Below, piece after piece: positions 42,718-52,119 of a stretch of 64,000 nucleotides of DNA. Under the pieces are notes generated by a model that was not told the origin of the DNA, did not search any database, and saw only the letters and a list, made by a program, of their open reading frames with translations. Made by a program: the position numbers and the translations under genes. Location: the NCBI RefSeq assembly GCF_027474845.2, contig NZ_CP107031.2:2370501-2434500 (forward strand). Direction: 5' to 3'. How positions within the stretch are numbered: the stretch's first letter is position 1; each line of letters begins with the position of its first letter. The DNA is from Maribacter aestuarii (GTDB lineage: Bacteria; Bacteroidota; Bacteroidia; Flavobacteriales; Flavobacteriaceae).

Positions 42718-43890
42718 GTGGCGAAGAAAATACAGCTCTTATTCCAAAAATCAATCACTTCCCGTATAGTTCTTTGCTTTTGCTCGCTCTTACTGGTGAG
42801 CACCTCCTGCATCGATGCTGTACAACCGGATTTTGAATTTAGGGAAGGCCTTATCTATATTGATGCCTTAGCATCAACCACTCCTGGGACTTCATATGTT
42901 ACGATAAGCGAGACCTTAACTGAATTTGGCATAAACAGAACTGTCCCTGTCTTAGGTGCTGAAGTTTATTTTGTGAATTCCATTACCGAAGAAAAGGTTC
43001 TGCTTTTTGAAAAAGAGGATGCGTATTTACCGCCTATCGATTTTAAAGTGAAAGAAGAGGAACTATGGGAACTGGAGGTGCTTTTAAAAGATGGACGTAT
43101 GCTCAAGTCTGAATCTGAGCGGGTACCACCAGAGGTAGAGGCCCGATCCATAGAAATTTCCTATAAGCCGGAACTATTATTTTCCGAGGCCTTCAATACA
43201 TTCGTTCCAGGTCATGAAATTACAACCTCTTTTAGCGACCCGGAAGATGAGGAAAACTATTATTATTGGAGGTTCAAATCTTATGAAAAACTTATTTATT
43301 GCAGGGAATGTTACGATTACACCATCTACAGAAACGATGAATGTTTTCAACCTAATCCAAACGGTGGTGGTCCTCCGTTGAAGGAATATTACACGTACTC
43401 CTGTGAGGGAGACTGCTGGCGTATTAGATATAATGAGCGTATTATTTTATTATCGGATCAATTTGTTAATGGAAAACTAGTGTCCCAGTTACCGGTGGGA
43501 GAGGTTCTTTTATATAGCAATGACGATATATTGATAGAACTACAACAATTTTCAATATCTTCAAAAGCGTATAAGTATTTAAAAACGCTGAAGGATATTG
43601 TAGATGATAATGGAGGGTTTAATTCGCCTTTGCCGGCGGCCTTGGTTGGTAATATGTATAACCCTAGTGATGCCAATGAGTTCGTTTTGGGGAGGTTTAC
43701 CGCGGCCTCTAGTACGATTATTTCAAAATATGTGGAACGTATCTTTATTGAAGAACCGCAATTGGAACAACGGATTATTAATTCGCCGGAAGAGAATGAA
43801 GTACCACCACCGATAGTTTCCAAGGCTCCTTGTTTCGAAAGCAGGTATAGGACAGGTATTAGACCGAGTGGATGGGTGAATCAACAATAA
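42718..43890 (+). CDS. DUF4249 family lipoprotein
   Basis: The 390-residue protein starts with GTG 42718 (the overlapping ATG at 42716 is out of frame). It has a lipoprotein signal with Cys in LLLVSTSCIDAVQPDF, an N-terminal Ig-like part, and Cys pairs YCRECYDYTIYRNDECF and YSCEGDCWRI that may form disulfides. DUF4249 proteins are outer-membrane partners of TonB-dependent receptors in Bacteroidota, comparable to SusD in placement. A paralogue and a receptor gene follow. Confidence 0.85.
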   Translation: MAKKIQLLFQKSITSRIVLCFCSLLLVSTSCIDAVQPDFEFREGLIYIDALASTTPGTSYVTISETLTEFGINRTVPVLGAEVYFVNSITEEKVLLFEKEDAYLPPIDFKVKEEELWELEVLLKDGRMLKSESERVPPEVEARSIEISYKPELLFSEAFNTFVPGHEITTSFSDPEDEENYYYWRFKSYEKLIYCRECYDYTIYRNDECFQPNPNGGGPPLKEYYTYSCEGDCWRIRYNERIILLSDQFVNGKLVSQLPVGEVLLYSNDDILIELQQFSISSKAYKYLKTLKDIVDDNGGFNSPLPAALVGNMYNPSDANEFVLGRFTAASSTIISKYVERIFIEEPQLEQRIINSPEENEVPPPIVSKAPCFESRYRTGIRPSGWVNQQ

Positions 43891-43912
43891 CAATGGTTTG
43901 TAAAAGCATTAT

Positions 43913-45049
43913 ATGAACAGAATAAAATTTTTTAGAATTTTTGTTGTTGTAGTTTTCATTCCGATGGTTGGATGCGTGGACCCCGTGACTCCCGAATTTC
44001 AAATAGAGGAAGGACTGGTTTTCATTGAAGGATTTGCATCAACCGCGCCTAGAGCTTCATTTGTCACTATTAGCGAATCCGCCATAGAATTCGGTGTTAA
44101 GGTCGTTAACTTCATTGAAGGTGCTTCGGTTAGTTTCGAGAACGCGGTCTCGGGTAGAACGGTACCGCTTACCGAAGTTAGGAATACCTACTTAGCACCA
44201 CCAGATTTTGTGGTGGTTCCAGGAGAGACTTGGAAACTATCCATTGTACTTGCCAACGGCAATAGGTATGAGTCAACCCCAGAAACGATACTGGCTCCCG
44301 TTCCCATAAATGAAATCAGCGTAAGGTATGATACGGAATTGGAATTCAGGGAAATCTACGGAGGCAAATTTGTGCCCGGTCATGCCGTTTCTATAAGTTT
44401 TGATGACCCTCCAGCAGATACCAATAACTACTACTGGAGTTACCGCTCATTTGAAAACCTAGACTATTGCGAAAAGTGTTATGAAGGGGTTTTTAGGAAC
44501 GGGGAGTGTATTCCGGCAGATATCCCAGGGCCCGGACTTCGCTATTTTGATTATATCTGTGAAACGGACTGTTGGCGCATTCGGTTTCCTGAGAGCGTAA
44601 GCGCTTTCAATGACCAGTTCTCCAACGGGAATACGGTTTCCAATTTGGAAGTAGGTAATTTACTTTTGTACACCAAGGAGAATATGGTGGTCGAAGTACA
44701 ACAATTTTCACTTTCACCGGCCGCTTACGACTACTATAAAGTTCTTAAGGATATCGTTGATAATTCAGGGGGGTTGAACGCTCCTCCTCCAGCGGCCCTC
44801 ATTGGGAATTTATCCAACCCTGAAAATCCCGATGAATTCGTTTTGGGCCGTTTCACGGCTGCATCCTCATCCGTTGCATCAATATATATAGAAAGGGAAT
44901 CCATTCAAGAACCACCATTGGAAACTAGGGAGCCTATTGTTTTAGAACCTTTGGTCGGTTCTCCCTACCCTCCACCAGCAACGAACACGGCACCTTGTAG
45001 TGAAACACGATTCAGAACGGCCAATGAACCTGATGGCTGGATTGACTAA
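43913..45049 (+). CDS. second DUF4249 family lipoprotein
   Basis: The 378-residue protein has a lipoprotein signal (FFRIFVVVVFIPMVGC) and aligns with the gene before it through YWSYRSFENLDYCEKCYEG, YDYYKVLKDIVDNSGGLNAP and EFVLGRFTAASS. The cysteines CEKC and CETDC are kept. A recent tandem duplication is likely. The gap to the receptor gene is three bases, so the three genes form an operon. Confidence 0.85.
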   Translation: MNRIKFFRIFVVVVFIPMVGCVDPVTPEFQIEEGLVFIEGFASTAPRASFVTISESAIEFGVKVVNFIEGASVSFENAVSGRTVPLTEVRNTYLAPPDFVVVPGETWKLSIVLANGNRYESTPETILAPVPINEISVRYDTELEFREIYGGKFVPGHAVSISFDDPPADTNNYYWSYRSFENLDYCEKCYEGVFRNGECIPADIPGPGLRYFDYICETDCWRIRFPESVSAFNDQFSNGNTVSNLEVGNLLLYTKENMVVEVQQFSLSPAAYDYYKVLKDIVDNSGGLNAPPPAALIGNLSNPENPDEFVLGRFTAASSSVASIYIERESIQEPPLETREPIVLEPLVGSPYPPPATNTAPCSETRFRTANEPDGWID

Positions 45050-45052
45050 TTA

Positions 45053-47473
45053 ATGATGAACAACATGACCAGAACCCTATTTTCTATCCTCTTAGTTTTA
45101 ATTTGTTCATCAACAATGGCAATTGCGCAAGAACAGATATTGTCTTTTTTAGTTTTAAATGAAGAAACCGATATACCTTTAGACAATGCACAAATAGCTA
45201 TTACACCATGTAATTGTGGTGGCGTAACCAATCCCTCGGGACGGTTTTCCATCAATTTATCACCTGGACAATATAGTGTTACTGTTTCCTACATCGGATT
45301 TGCTGCACAAACATTGGACATAAATTTGCAGGTGGGTGAGATCATCACCGTGAAGCTTAGACCGCAAGAAGAACAACTGTCGGAAGTTATCGTTAGGGCA
45401 AAACGAAACTTGGAAAATGTAGAAACCCCACAAATGGGCGCTTTACAACTGGAGGCGAAGGATTTGAAAAAGATCCCTGCGGCCATAGGTGAGTTTGACG
45501 TGCTTAGGGGCATGACCTTGGTGGCGGGAGTAAATAATGCCGGTGAAGTCAGTAATGGGCTTTCAGTTCGCGGTGGTTCACTGGATCAAAATTTATTACT
45601 TTATGATTATGCACCTGTTTTTAATCCCACACATCTTTTTGGCTTGTTTTCGGTGTTTACCCCAGATGCAGTTTCCACGGTAAATCTTTATAGGGCAAAT
45701 ATTCCGGCCAGATATGGTGGTCGCACGACATCCGTTCTGGATGTCAAAGTAAAAAATCCGTATGTGGATAAGTTTAAACTTAGTGGGGGTGTAGGAATCG
45801 TATCAAGTAGATTAATGCTAGAAACTCCTCTTATAAAGGATAAATTGATGCTCAGTTTTGGCGGCAGGGCCGGTTTTACGGATTTTTTATTGCCCTTGTT
45901 TTCGGAAAGGCTAAAAAACACCAAGGCCAACTTTTACGATAGTACTATGAAGTTATTGTTTCTACCCACGGATAAGGACCAAATTTCGTTTACGGGTTTC
46001 TATACAAAGGATTTCTATCAACTTGATTTGATTTCAAAAGTGGAAAATATTAATGCGGAGAACAACCAATATGATTTTAGAACCTTAAATGGAACTTTGA
46101 ATTGGACCCACACTTTTTCCAATGACGCTAATTTAAGAACGCTTTTGGTGGCTAGTGATTACGTTCCAAAAACAATTTTTCCGGAAAGGGACAATGATAA
46201 TGAAATCGAATTTACCTCCAGAATTAATTATTTAAGCTTTGTAACGGAATTTTCGAACATTATAAATAATGAGGTGGATTATTATGTAGGGGCCCAGATA
46301 AACAAATATAAAATCGAGCCCGGTACCTTAGACCCCGGTAACGGAAACAGTATTGTTCCGGTAGATTTGGCCGAAGAAAATAGTTATGTGTTCGCGGGTT
46401 TTGGGAATGTAAACTGGCAACTCACTAAAAAATTAGAGGTTTCCGCAGGTCTAAGGTTTAACCATTTTGTGTTTGTTGGGCCATATACCCAAGGATTTTT
46501 TAATGATATTTCTGGAGAATTGATAGATACAAGGGTATTTGAGAAAGGAGCAGGCGTGAAAACGTACAACGGTTTGGAACCAAGGTTGGGATTAAATTTG
46601 AAACTGAGCGAAACTTCGGCTTTGAAAGGGAGTTATGCCAGATTGAACCAATACCTACAAAACGTTTATAATACAACGACACCCTTGCCTACATCTCGCT
46701 GGAAAACTGCCGACCCGAACATTGTTCCCCAAACCAGTGATGCATTTGGTCTAGGTCTTTATACGAATATTGCCGATGATACCATAGAACTTGGAGCAGA
46801 GGGTTATTATCGGCTTTCGGAAAACAATCTTACGTACAAACCTGGAGCAGATTTCTTTTTGCAAGAGTTTTTGGAGCGCGATATCGTGCAGGCAGAAGGA
46901 AAGGCTTATGGTGTTGAGCTGAGTTTACGCAAGCCTAAGGGTAAATTTAATGGATGGTTTAATTATACCTGGTCCAGAAGCTTCCTGCGCTCGCAAAATG
47001 AACGTTTAGCAGATCGTGTTAACAATAATGAATGGTATCCTTCCGATTTTGACAGACCCCATGTATTCAATGGCACGGTTAATTTTGAAGGAGATGCTTA
47101 CAATACCTGGAGTTTTAATTTCACAGCCCAAACAGGAAGGCCTTATACGGTGGCCAACAGCGTTTTTGTTTTGGAGGATATAGATGTTCCTATATTCCTA
47201 GAGCGTAACAATGCGCGTCTTAGACCTTATCACAGGCTAGACTTTTCGTGGAAAATACGGTACGGTAAAAATCCTGAAAGGAGATGGAAGGGAGATTGGA
47301 CCTTTACAATTTACAACGTCTACAGTAGGAGGAATCCATTTAATTTGTACTATTCGCAAAGGCAGGGAGCTCAGGATGCGGAAGTATTCTTGGATAGTCC
47401 ATTGGGAACTTACGAGTTGTCCGTTTTAAATAGCCCGCTTATTGCCGTAACCTATAATTTTGTGTTTCAATAA
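45053..47473 (+). CDS. TonB-dependent outer-membrane receptor with carboxypeptidase-regulatory-like domain
   Basis: The 806-residue protein has a signal peptide (LFSILLVLICSSTMAIAQ) and an N-terminal CarboxypepD-reg-like domain (about 25-110, with GRFSINLSPGQYSVTVSYIG). A plug domain follows (LRGMTLVAGVNNAGEVSNGL, SVRGGSLDQNLLLYDYAPVF), then a barrel ending VTYNFVFQ. It imports a substrate across the outer membrane using ExbB/ExbD/TonB energy. The substrate is unknown; the two DUF4249 lipoproteins upstream are probable surface partners. Confidence 0.93.
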   Translation: MMNNMTRTLFSILLVLICSSTMAIAQEQILSFLVLNEETDIPLDNAQIAITPCNCGGVTNPSGRFSINLSPGQYSVTVSYIGFAAQTLDINLQVGEIITVKLRPQEEQLSEVIVRAKRNLENVETPQMGALQLEAKDLKKIPAAIGEFDVLRGMTLVAGVNNAGEVSNGLSVRGGSLDQNLLLYDYAPVFNPTHLFGLFSVFTPDAVSTVNLYRANIPARYGGRTTSVLDVKVKNPYVDKFKLSGGVGIVSSRLMLETPLIKDKLMLSFGGRAGFTDFLLPLFSERLKNTKANFYDSTMKLLFLPTDKDQISFTGFYTKDFYQLDLISKVENINAENNQYDFRTLNGTLNWTHTFSNDANLRTLLVASDYVPKTIFPERDNDNEIEFTSRINYLSFVTEFSNIINNEVDYYVGAQINKYKIEPGTLDPGNGNSIVPVDLAEENSYVFAGFGNVNWQLTKKLEVSAGLRFNHFVFVGPYTQGFFNDISGELIDTRVFEKGAGVKTYNGLEPRLGLNLKLSETSALKGSYARLNQYLQNVYNTTTPLPTSRWKTADPNIVPQTSDAFGLGLYTNIADDTIELGAEGYYRLSENNLTYKPGADFFLQEFLERDIVQAEGKAYGVELSLRKPKGKFNGWFNYTWSRSFLRSQNERLADRVNNNEWYPSDFDRPHVFNGTVNFEGDAYNTWSFNFTAQTGRPYTVANSVFVLEDIDVPIFLERNNARLRPYHRLDFSWKIRYGKNPERRWKGDWTFTIYNVYSRRNPFNLYYSQRQGAQDAEVFLDSPLGTYELSVLNSPLIAVTYNFVFQ

Positions 47474-47475
47474 AA

Positions 47476-47808
47476 CTACTGTTTATAAAACTTCGTCTGA
47501 AAACTATATGCTTCGGTTTGGATAGTAATTAGGTAAATACCCCTTTCTAAAGGTGCAATGGGAATATTCAGGGCATTGTTCTTTATTTCCCATTGATGTT
47601 GTAATAAGGTATTCCCATAGATATCTGAAATGCTGATAAAAGCCTTATTGGAATTCTGCAGCCCCAATACATTAATAACGTTAGTAGCGGGATTAGGAAA
47701 AACCTTGATATTTTCACTTACAACCGGGATAGTCCCGCTATCGGATTGAGCCATACCAATAGCGTTAAAACACAGAAGTAGAATAAAAAAATAAAAGTAG
47801 TTCTTCAT
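47476..47808 (-). CDS. orphan type IX secretion sorting-domain protein
   Basis: The 110-residue protein consists of a signal peptide (MKNYFYFFILLLCFNAIGMAQ), a spacer of about 12 residues, and the type A sorting domain IKVFPNPATNVINVLGLQNS, KAFISISDIYGNTLLQ, LERGIYLITIQT. Such domains normally end large secreted enzymes or adhesins. Here the domain stands alone, so it may be a remnant of a larger gene or a small secreted protein. Its stop is two bases from that of the receptor gene (convergent). Confidence 0.8.
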   Translation of the reverse strand: MKNYFYFFILLLCFNAIGMAQSDSGTIPVVSENIKVFPNPATNVINVLGLQNSNKAFISISDIYGNTLLQHQWEIKNNALNIPIAPLERGIYLITIQTEAYSFQTKFYKQ

Positions 47809-48040
47809 TAGTAAACGGAACCGTCGGAATTGATTATGGACAGTCTTTATGCAACGTTCATATTTAGACTATAGTGTAATTTTTGTGATTGTTTAACACT
47901 TTAAACTAGTTGAAAATTAGTGTTGTACCGATGAGACAAAACAATTATAAAACCCGCCTACATGTGTTAAATATTAACTGTATATATGTTAAAATGTATT
48001 AAAAAAGGTAAAATAGCATATAAACTGGATAATTCTGGAG

Positions 48041-48072
48041 TTGCTTAACTAATCCTCTTCAGCATAATTTTG
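48041..48072 (+). promoter_or_regulatory. promoter before the 48099 gene
   Basis: TTG at 48041, 21 bases, then TAATTTTG at 48065-48072 fits the -33/-7 pattern. Transcription would start near 48079, 20 bases before the ATG. The rest of the 290-base gap from 47809 shows only a short AACACT / AGTGTT inverted repeat near 47895-47924. Confidence 0.55.
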
Positions 48073-48098
48073 TAGCCTATAATTTAATACAACGTATT

Positions 48099-48665
48099 AT
48101 GGAAAAGACAAGATTTTATTTACCAATTTGGACCGTCCCTCCATTAAGTTCTAATATAATGAGCATTTGGTATAATGGCGAAAGAGCTGTAAAGGAATTG
48201 ATTTTAAAAAATTCTATTACAAATGAGCTAGGGGTTTCTGAAATGAACTTAAATATAAAAAAATTCGCTGCTATTGATAAGGAAGGAAACGAGCATCATA
48301 TTTTAGATTTTCAAGGTCAAAATTCTGTGGCTATTAAAGGAATTGGCTCGGGCCATTTCTATTTCCTAAAGTCTGATCGCATGGTCCCGTTGAGGCCTGG
48401 AACTTATGAGACCCTACGTTTGTACGTGGGTAAAAGGAACAATAAATTCATATATAGCGATGGAGTAGTAGGGAAGGCAAACGATTTTGATTATTTGGAT
48501 TTCAGGACTGAGAAACCGCTTGTAATTGGAAAGAATGACAAGGATGTGATTAAGCTCTGGTTTGATTTGGCCCCCTATCAATTTAGCAGGCACTTTAGAC
48601 CGCTCACAGATTGGTTGAAAAGGAAAAAGGAACAACTGCCCAGATTGGCCAGTGATTTAGGTTAA
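48099..48665 (+). CDS. hypothetical protein
   Basis: The 188-residue protein has no signal peptide or membrane helix. The middle part (LRPGTYETLRLYVGKRNNKF, DYLDFRTEKPLVIGKNDKD) looks beta-rich and the end (DWLKRKKEQLPRLASDLG) helical. I recognise no domain. It has its own promoter and terminator and no operon partner. A cytoplasmic protein of unknown function is all that can be said. Confidence 0.65.
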   Translation: MEKTRFYLPIWTVPPLSSNIMSIWYNGERAVKELILKNSITNELGVSEMNLNIKKFAAIDKEGNEHHILDFQGQNSVAIKGIGSGHFYFLKSDRMVPLRPGTYETLRLYVGKRNNKFIYSDGVVGKANDFDYLDFRTEKPLVIGKNDKDVIKLWFDLAPYQFSRHFRPLTDWLKRKKEQLPRLASDLG

Positions 48666-48686
48666 ACTAAAAGCCGTTTAAAATTA

Positions 48687-48712
48687 AAAAGGCACCACTT
48701 GTGGTGCCTTTT
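48687..48712. terminator. bidirectional intrinsic terminator
   Basis: AAAAGGCACCA pairs with TGGTGCCTTTT around CTTG and is followed by a T-rich stretch; it lies between the 48099 gene and the convergent polA. Confidence 0.9.
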
Positions 48713-48732
48713 GTTTTGTAATAATCCATTAG

Positions 48733-51567
48733 TTAATGTGCCACTAACCAGTTCTCTCCAATTCCTATTTCAACATCCAAGGGGACAGCTAGTTTATAGG
48801 CATTTTCCATCTCCGTTTTAATAAGTGACTTCATTTCCTCTAATTCCGGCTTATAGCAATCAAATACCAATTCATCATGAACTTGGAGTAGCATTTTGGT
48901 TTTGAAGTTACCCTCAGTAAGTTTTCTATGGATATTAATCATGGCTATTTTTATGATATCCGCGGCACTTCCTTGAATAGGCGCATTCACGGCATTCCGT
49001 TCTGCTGCGCCACGTACAACGGCATTACTGCCGTTGATGTCTTTTAAGTATCTACGTCTTCCCAAAACGGTTTGCACGTAACCATTCTCTCGCGCAAAAT
49101 CGATGAGCTCACTCATGTAATTTCTAAGTTTTGGATAGGTTTTATAATAAGTGTCTATTAACTCCTTGGCTTCCGCTCGGGAAAGATCGGTTTGGTTGCT
49201 CAGCCCAAATGCAGAAACCCCGTAAATAATACCAAAGTTGACGGTCTTGGCATTACTACGTTGCTCTCTTGTAACCTCTTCTATTGGAATATTAAAAACC
49301 TTAGAAGCGGTTGAAGCGTGGATATCTTCGCCATTCTTAAAGGCTTCAATCATCGTATCTTCTTCACTCAACGCAGCAATTATCCGTAGTTCTATTTGTG
49401 AATAATCTGCTGCGAGCAGAATGTAGTTTTCATTCCTTGGAATAAAAGCCTTTCGGACTTGTCTTCCCCTTTCTGTCCTGATTGGAATGTTCTGTAAATT
49501 GGGATTATTACTACTTAACCTACCTGTGGCGGCAACAGTTTGCATATAATCCGTATGCACCCTTCCAGTAAAAGGTTCTACTTGTTCAGGAAGGGCATCT
49601 ACATAAGTGCTTTTAAGTTTTGAAAGTCCCCGATATTCCAAAACGTTTTGAATAATTTTATGGTCCTTGGCCAAAGAGGACAGAACATCCTCTGCAGTAG
49701 AATACTGACCTGTTTTTGTTTTTTTCGGTTTATCCACCAATTTCATTTTATCGAAAAGAATCTCTCCCAATTGTTTTGGTGATCCTATATTGAATTCTTC
49801 CCCGGCATCCTCATAAATCTTTTTTTCAAGCGCTGTGATATCATTGTTTAAATCCTCGGAAAGAGAATGCAAAAACTCCTGGTCAAGATTGATGCCTTCC
49901 AATTCCATATCCGCTAACACATGCAATAATGGAATTTCAATATCATTAAAAAGCCCATCGGTCTTTGCTTCTACCAATTCCGGCCTAAAGTGTTGTGCCA
50001 ATTGAAAAGTGATGTCCGCGTCCTCCACCGCATATTCGGTTTGTTTTTCCAAAGGAACGTCACGCATGTTCATCTGGTTTTTACCTTTCTTACCAATAAG
50101 TTCCGTGATGGAAACGGGCGTGTAGTTGAGGTAGGTTTCAGATAGTACATCCATATTATGCCGCATATCCGGATTTATTAAATAATGGGCCAACATGGTA
50201 TCAAAGAATTTGCCTTTTACCTGGATGTTATACTTATGAAGTACCTTAAGGTCATACTTTAAATTCTGACCTATTTTTTCAATGGATTCGGATTCAAAGA
50301 AGGGTCTTAATTCCTCTATGAGTTTTTGGGCATCATTCTTTTCCTCGGGAAAAGGAATGTAAAATCCTTTCGTTGGCTCCCATGAAAAAGCGATTCCGAC
50401 CAATTCTGCGGTTAGCGGATTTAGGCCTGTGGTCTCGGTATCAAAACAAACCGAGGTCTGTTTCATCAAATTCTGCAAAAATAGTTTCATGGCCATTCCC
50501 GGTGCCACACTTTGATATACATGTGGAACATCGTCAATGGTGTTTCTGCTGTTCACGTCTTTGATGGTCGCCGGTGCCGCGCCATCTCCCCCAAATAGGG
50601 AAAATTGGCCGCTACCTGCGGATGCCGATTGCTTTTTGGCTGTTTCTGTACTTGTTACTTGGGTTTGGGTTTCGGCTATCTCCCCGGAAAAAATCTTGAT
50701 GAATTGGTCCTTAAGTCTTCGAAATTCGAGTTCCTCGAACAGTTCCTGAACCTTCTCGCTATCCGGAACGGAAAGCTCATAGTCCTTGGCGTTAAAAGTT
50801 ACATCACAATCTACACAGATGGTGGCCAATTTTTTGGAGAGCAGTCCCAGTTCCTTATTTTCTTCCACCTTCTCCTTCATCTTTCCCTTTAGTTTATCGG
50901 TATTGGCCAAAAGACCTTCCATTGAACCAAATTCCTGAATGAATTTTTTAGCGGTTTTATCACCTACGCCGGGAAGCCCCGGAATATTATCACTGGCATC
51001 GCCCATCATGCCTAGGTAGTCGATTACTTGTTCCGGACGTTCCACACCAAACCGTTTCTGTACCTCGGGAATACCCCAAATTTCGATACCGTTACCCATG
51101 CGGGCGGGACGGTACATGAATATATTTTCTGAAACCAACTGACCAAAATCCTTATCCGGGGTGACCATAAAAACCTTATAATCTTCTTTTTCAGCTTGCT
51201 TGGCCAATGTTCCTATAATATCATCCGCTTCCCAGCCCTCCAGAACGACGGATGGAATGTGCATGGCTTTTAGAATATCTTGTATGTACGGAATGGCAAT
51301 CTGAATAGCATCCGGGGTCTCGTCCCTGTTCGCTTTGTATTCAGCAAACATTTCTGTCCTTTCCGCACTTCCACCTTTATCAAAACATACAGCCAAATGG
51401 TCCGGTTTTTCACGCTTGATGACATCAAAAAGGGAATTCATAAAGCCCATGATGGCAGAGGTGTCCATACCCTTTGAATTGATTCTCGGATTTTTGATTA
51501 AGGCGTAATACCCACGAAAAATGAGTGCATATGCATCCAGTAAAAAGAGTCTTTTTTGATTGGCCAT
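48733..51567 (-). CDS. polA: DNA polymerase I
   Basis: The 944-residue protein has all three domains. The 5'-nuclease (about 1-290) has KRLFLLDAYALIFRGYYA and GLPGVGDKTAKKFIQEFG. The 3'-5' exonuclease (about 345-540) keeps its DxE in SVCFDTETTGLNPL, so proofreading should be intact. The polymerase domain (about 560-944) has LLAADYSQIELRIIAALSEE and QVHDELVFD. It fills gaps in replication and repair. The insert between the first two domains is Ala/Thr/Ser-rich. It is a single gene with its own promoter. Confidence 0.98.
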   Translation of the reverse strand: MANQKRLFLLDAYALIFRGYYALIKNPRINSKGMDTSAIMGFMNSLFDVIKREKPDHLAVCFDKGGSAERTEMFAEYKANRDETPDAIQIAIPYIQDILKAMHIPSVVLEGWEADDIIGTLAKQAEKEDYKVFMVTPDKDFGQLVSENIFMYRPARMGNGIEIWGIPEVQKRFGVERPEQVIDYLGMMGDASDNIPGLPGVGDKTAKKFIQEFGSMEGLLANTDKLKGKMKEKVEENKELGLLSKKLATICVDCDVTFNAKDYELSVPDSEKVQELFEELEFRRLKDQFIKIFSGEIAETQTQVTSTETAKKQSASAGSGQFSLFGGDGAAPATIKDVNSRNTIDDVPHVYQSVAPGMAMKLFLQNLMKQTSVCFDTETTGLNPLTAELVGIAFSWEPTKGFYIPFPEEKNDAQKLIEELRPFFESESIEKIGQNLKYDLKVLHKYNIQVKGKFFDTMLAHYLINPDMRHNMDVLSETYLNYTPVSITELIGKKGKNQMNMRDVPLEKQTEYAVEDADITFQLAQHFRPELVEAKTDGLFNDIEIPLLHVLADMELEGINLDQEFLHSLSEDLNNDITALEKKIYEDAGEEFNIGSPKQLGEILFDKMKLVDKPKKTKTGQYSTAEDVLSSLAKDHKIIQNVLEYRGLSKLKSTYVDALPEQVEPFTGRVHTDYMQTVAATGRLSSNNPNLQNIPIRTERGRQVRKAFIPRNENYILLAADYSQIELRIIAALSEEDTMIEAFKNGEDIHASTASKVFNIPIEEVTREQRSNAKTVNFGIIYGVSAFGLSNQTDLSRAEAKELIDTYYKTYPKLRNYMSELIDFARENGYVQTVLGRRRYLKDINGSNAVVRGAAERNAVNAPIQGSAADIIKIAMINIHRKLTEGNFKTKMLLQVHDELVFDCYKPELEEMKSLIKTEMENAYKLAVPLDVEIGIGENWLVAH

Positions 51568-51591
51568 CGTTAGAAGTTAAAAATGCGAGGT

Positions 51592-51621
51592 TAAAAGTAC
51601 GAAATGGAAGGAGAAAACAAA
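51592..51621 (-). promoter_or_regulatory. promoter before polA
   Basis: On the minus strand TTTG (51621-51618), 18 bases, then TACTTTTA (51599-51592) gives a near-consensus -33/-7 pair; transcription would begin about 20 bases before the polA ATG. Confidence 0.5.
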
Positions 51622-51667
51622 TAGGAAAGATTACTAAAGGGTCAGAACAAACCGTCTTGTAAGACTA

Positions 51668-52084
51668 TTATCCTTTTATAAATCCTTTGTTGCTAATGCT
51701 GGGTTCAAGCAAATCCCATAAGTTGCCATACAGGTCCTCAAAGACTGCGACCGTTCCATAATCGTAAGATTTAGGAGGTCTAATGAAATTTATTTTTTTA
51801 TTAATCATATCATTATAATCCCTTTCAAAATTATCCGTAAATAAGAATAGGAAAACTCTACCTCCAGTTTGATTCCCTATACTGCTGGCCTGTTTTTCAT
51901 TTGTAGCTTTTGCCAATAACAAAGAACATTCTCTAGCGCCGGGAGGAGCAACAACCACCCATCTTTTTGCATTGTTTATTATAGTGTCTTCAATTAACTC
52001 GAAATTTAGTTTTTTGGTATAGAATTCAATTGCTTCCTCATAGTCTTTGACGACTAGAGCGATAAGCGCTAATCTTTGTTGCAT
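51668..52084 (-). CDS. VOC (glyoxalase/bleomycin-resistance fold) family protein
   Basis: The 138-residue protein opens LALIALVVKDYEEAIEFYTK and closes AVFEDLYGNLWDLLEP, the paired beta-alpha-beta units of the vicinal-oxygen-chelate fold. A metal site can be formed from such residues, but the reaction is unknown. It follows the glycosylasparaginase gene by 35 bases on the same strand, possibly as its operon partner. Confidence 0.85.
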   Translation of the reverse strand: MQQRLALIALVVKDYEEAIEFYTKKLNFELIEDTIINNAKRWVVVAPPGARECSLLLAKATNEKQASSIGNQTGGRVFLFLFTDNFERDYNDMINKKINFIRPPKSYDYGTVAVFEDLYGNLWDLLEPSISNKGFIKG

Positions 52085-52119
52085 AATTTTGAACGAATTA
52101 AAATTTGGTAGGAAATAAT

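Noticed and set aside
42716..42766. ATG 42716 as start of the first DUF4249 gene
   Set aside because: It is in a different frame and stops after 17 codons; the in-frame GTG 42718 leads into a proper lipoprotein signal.
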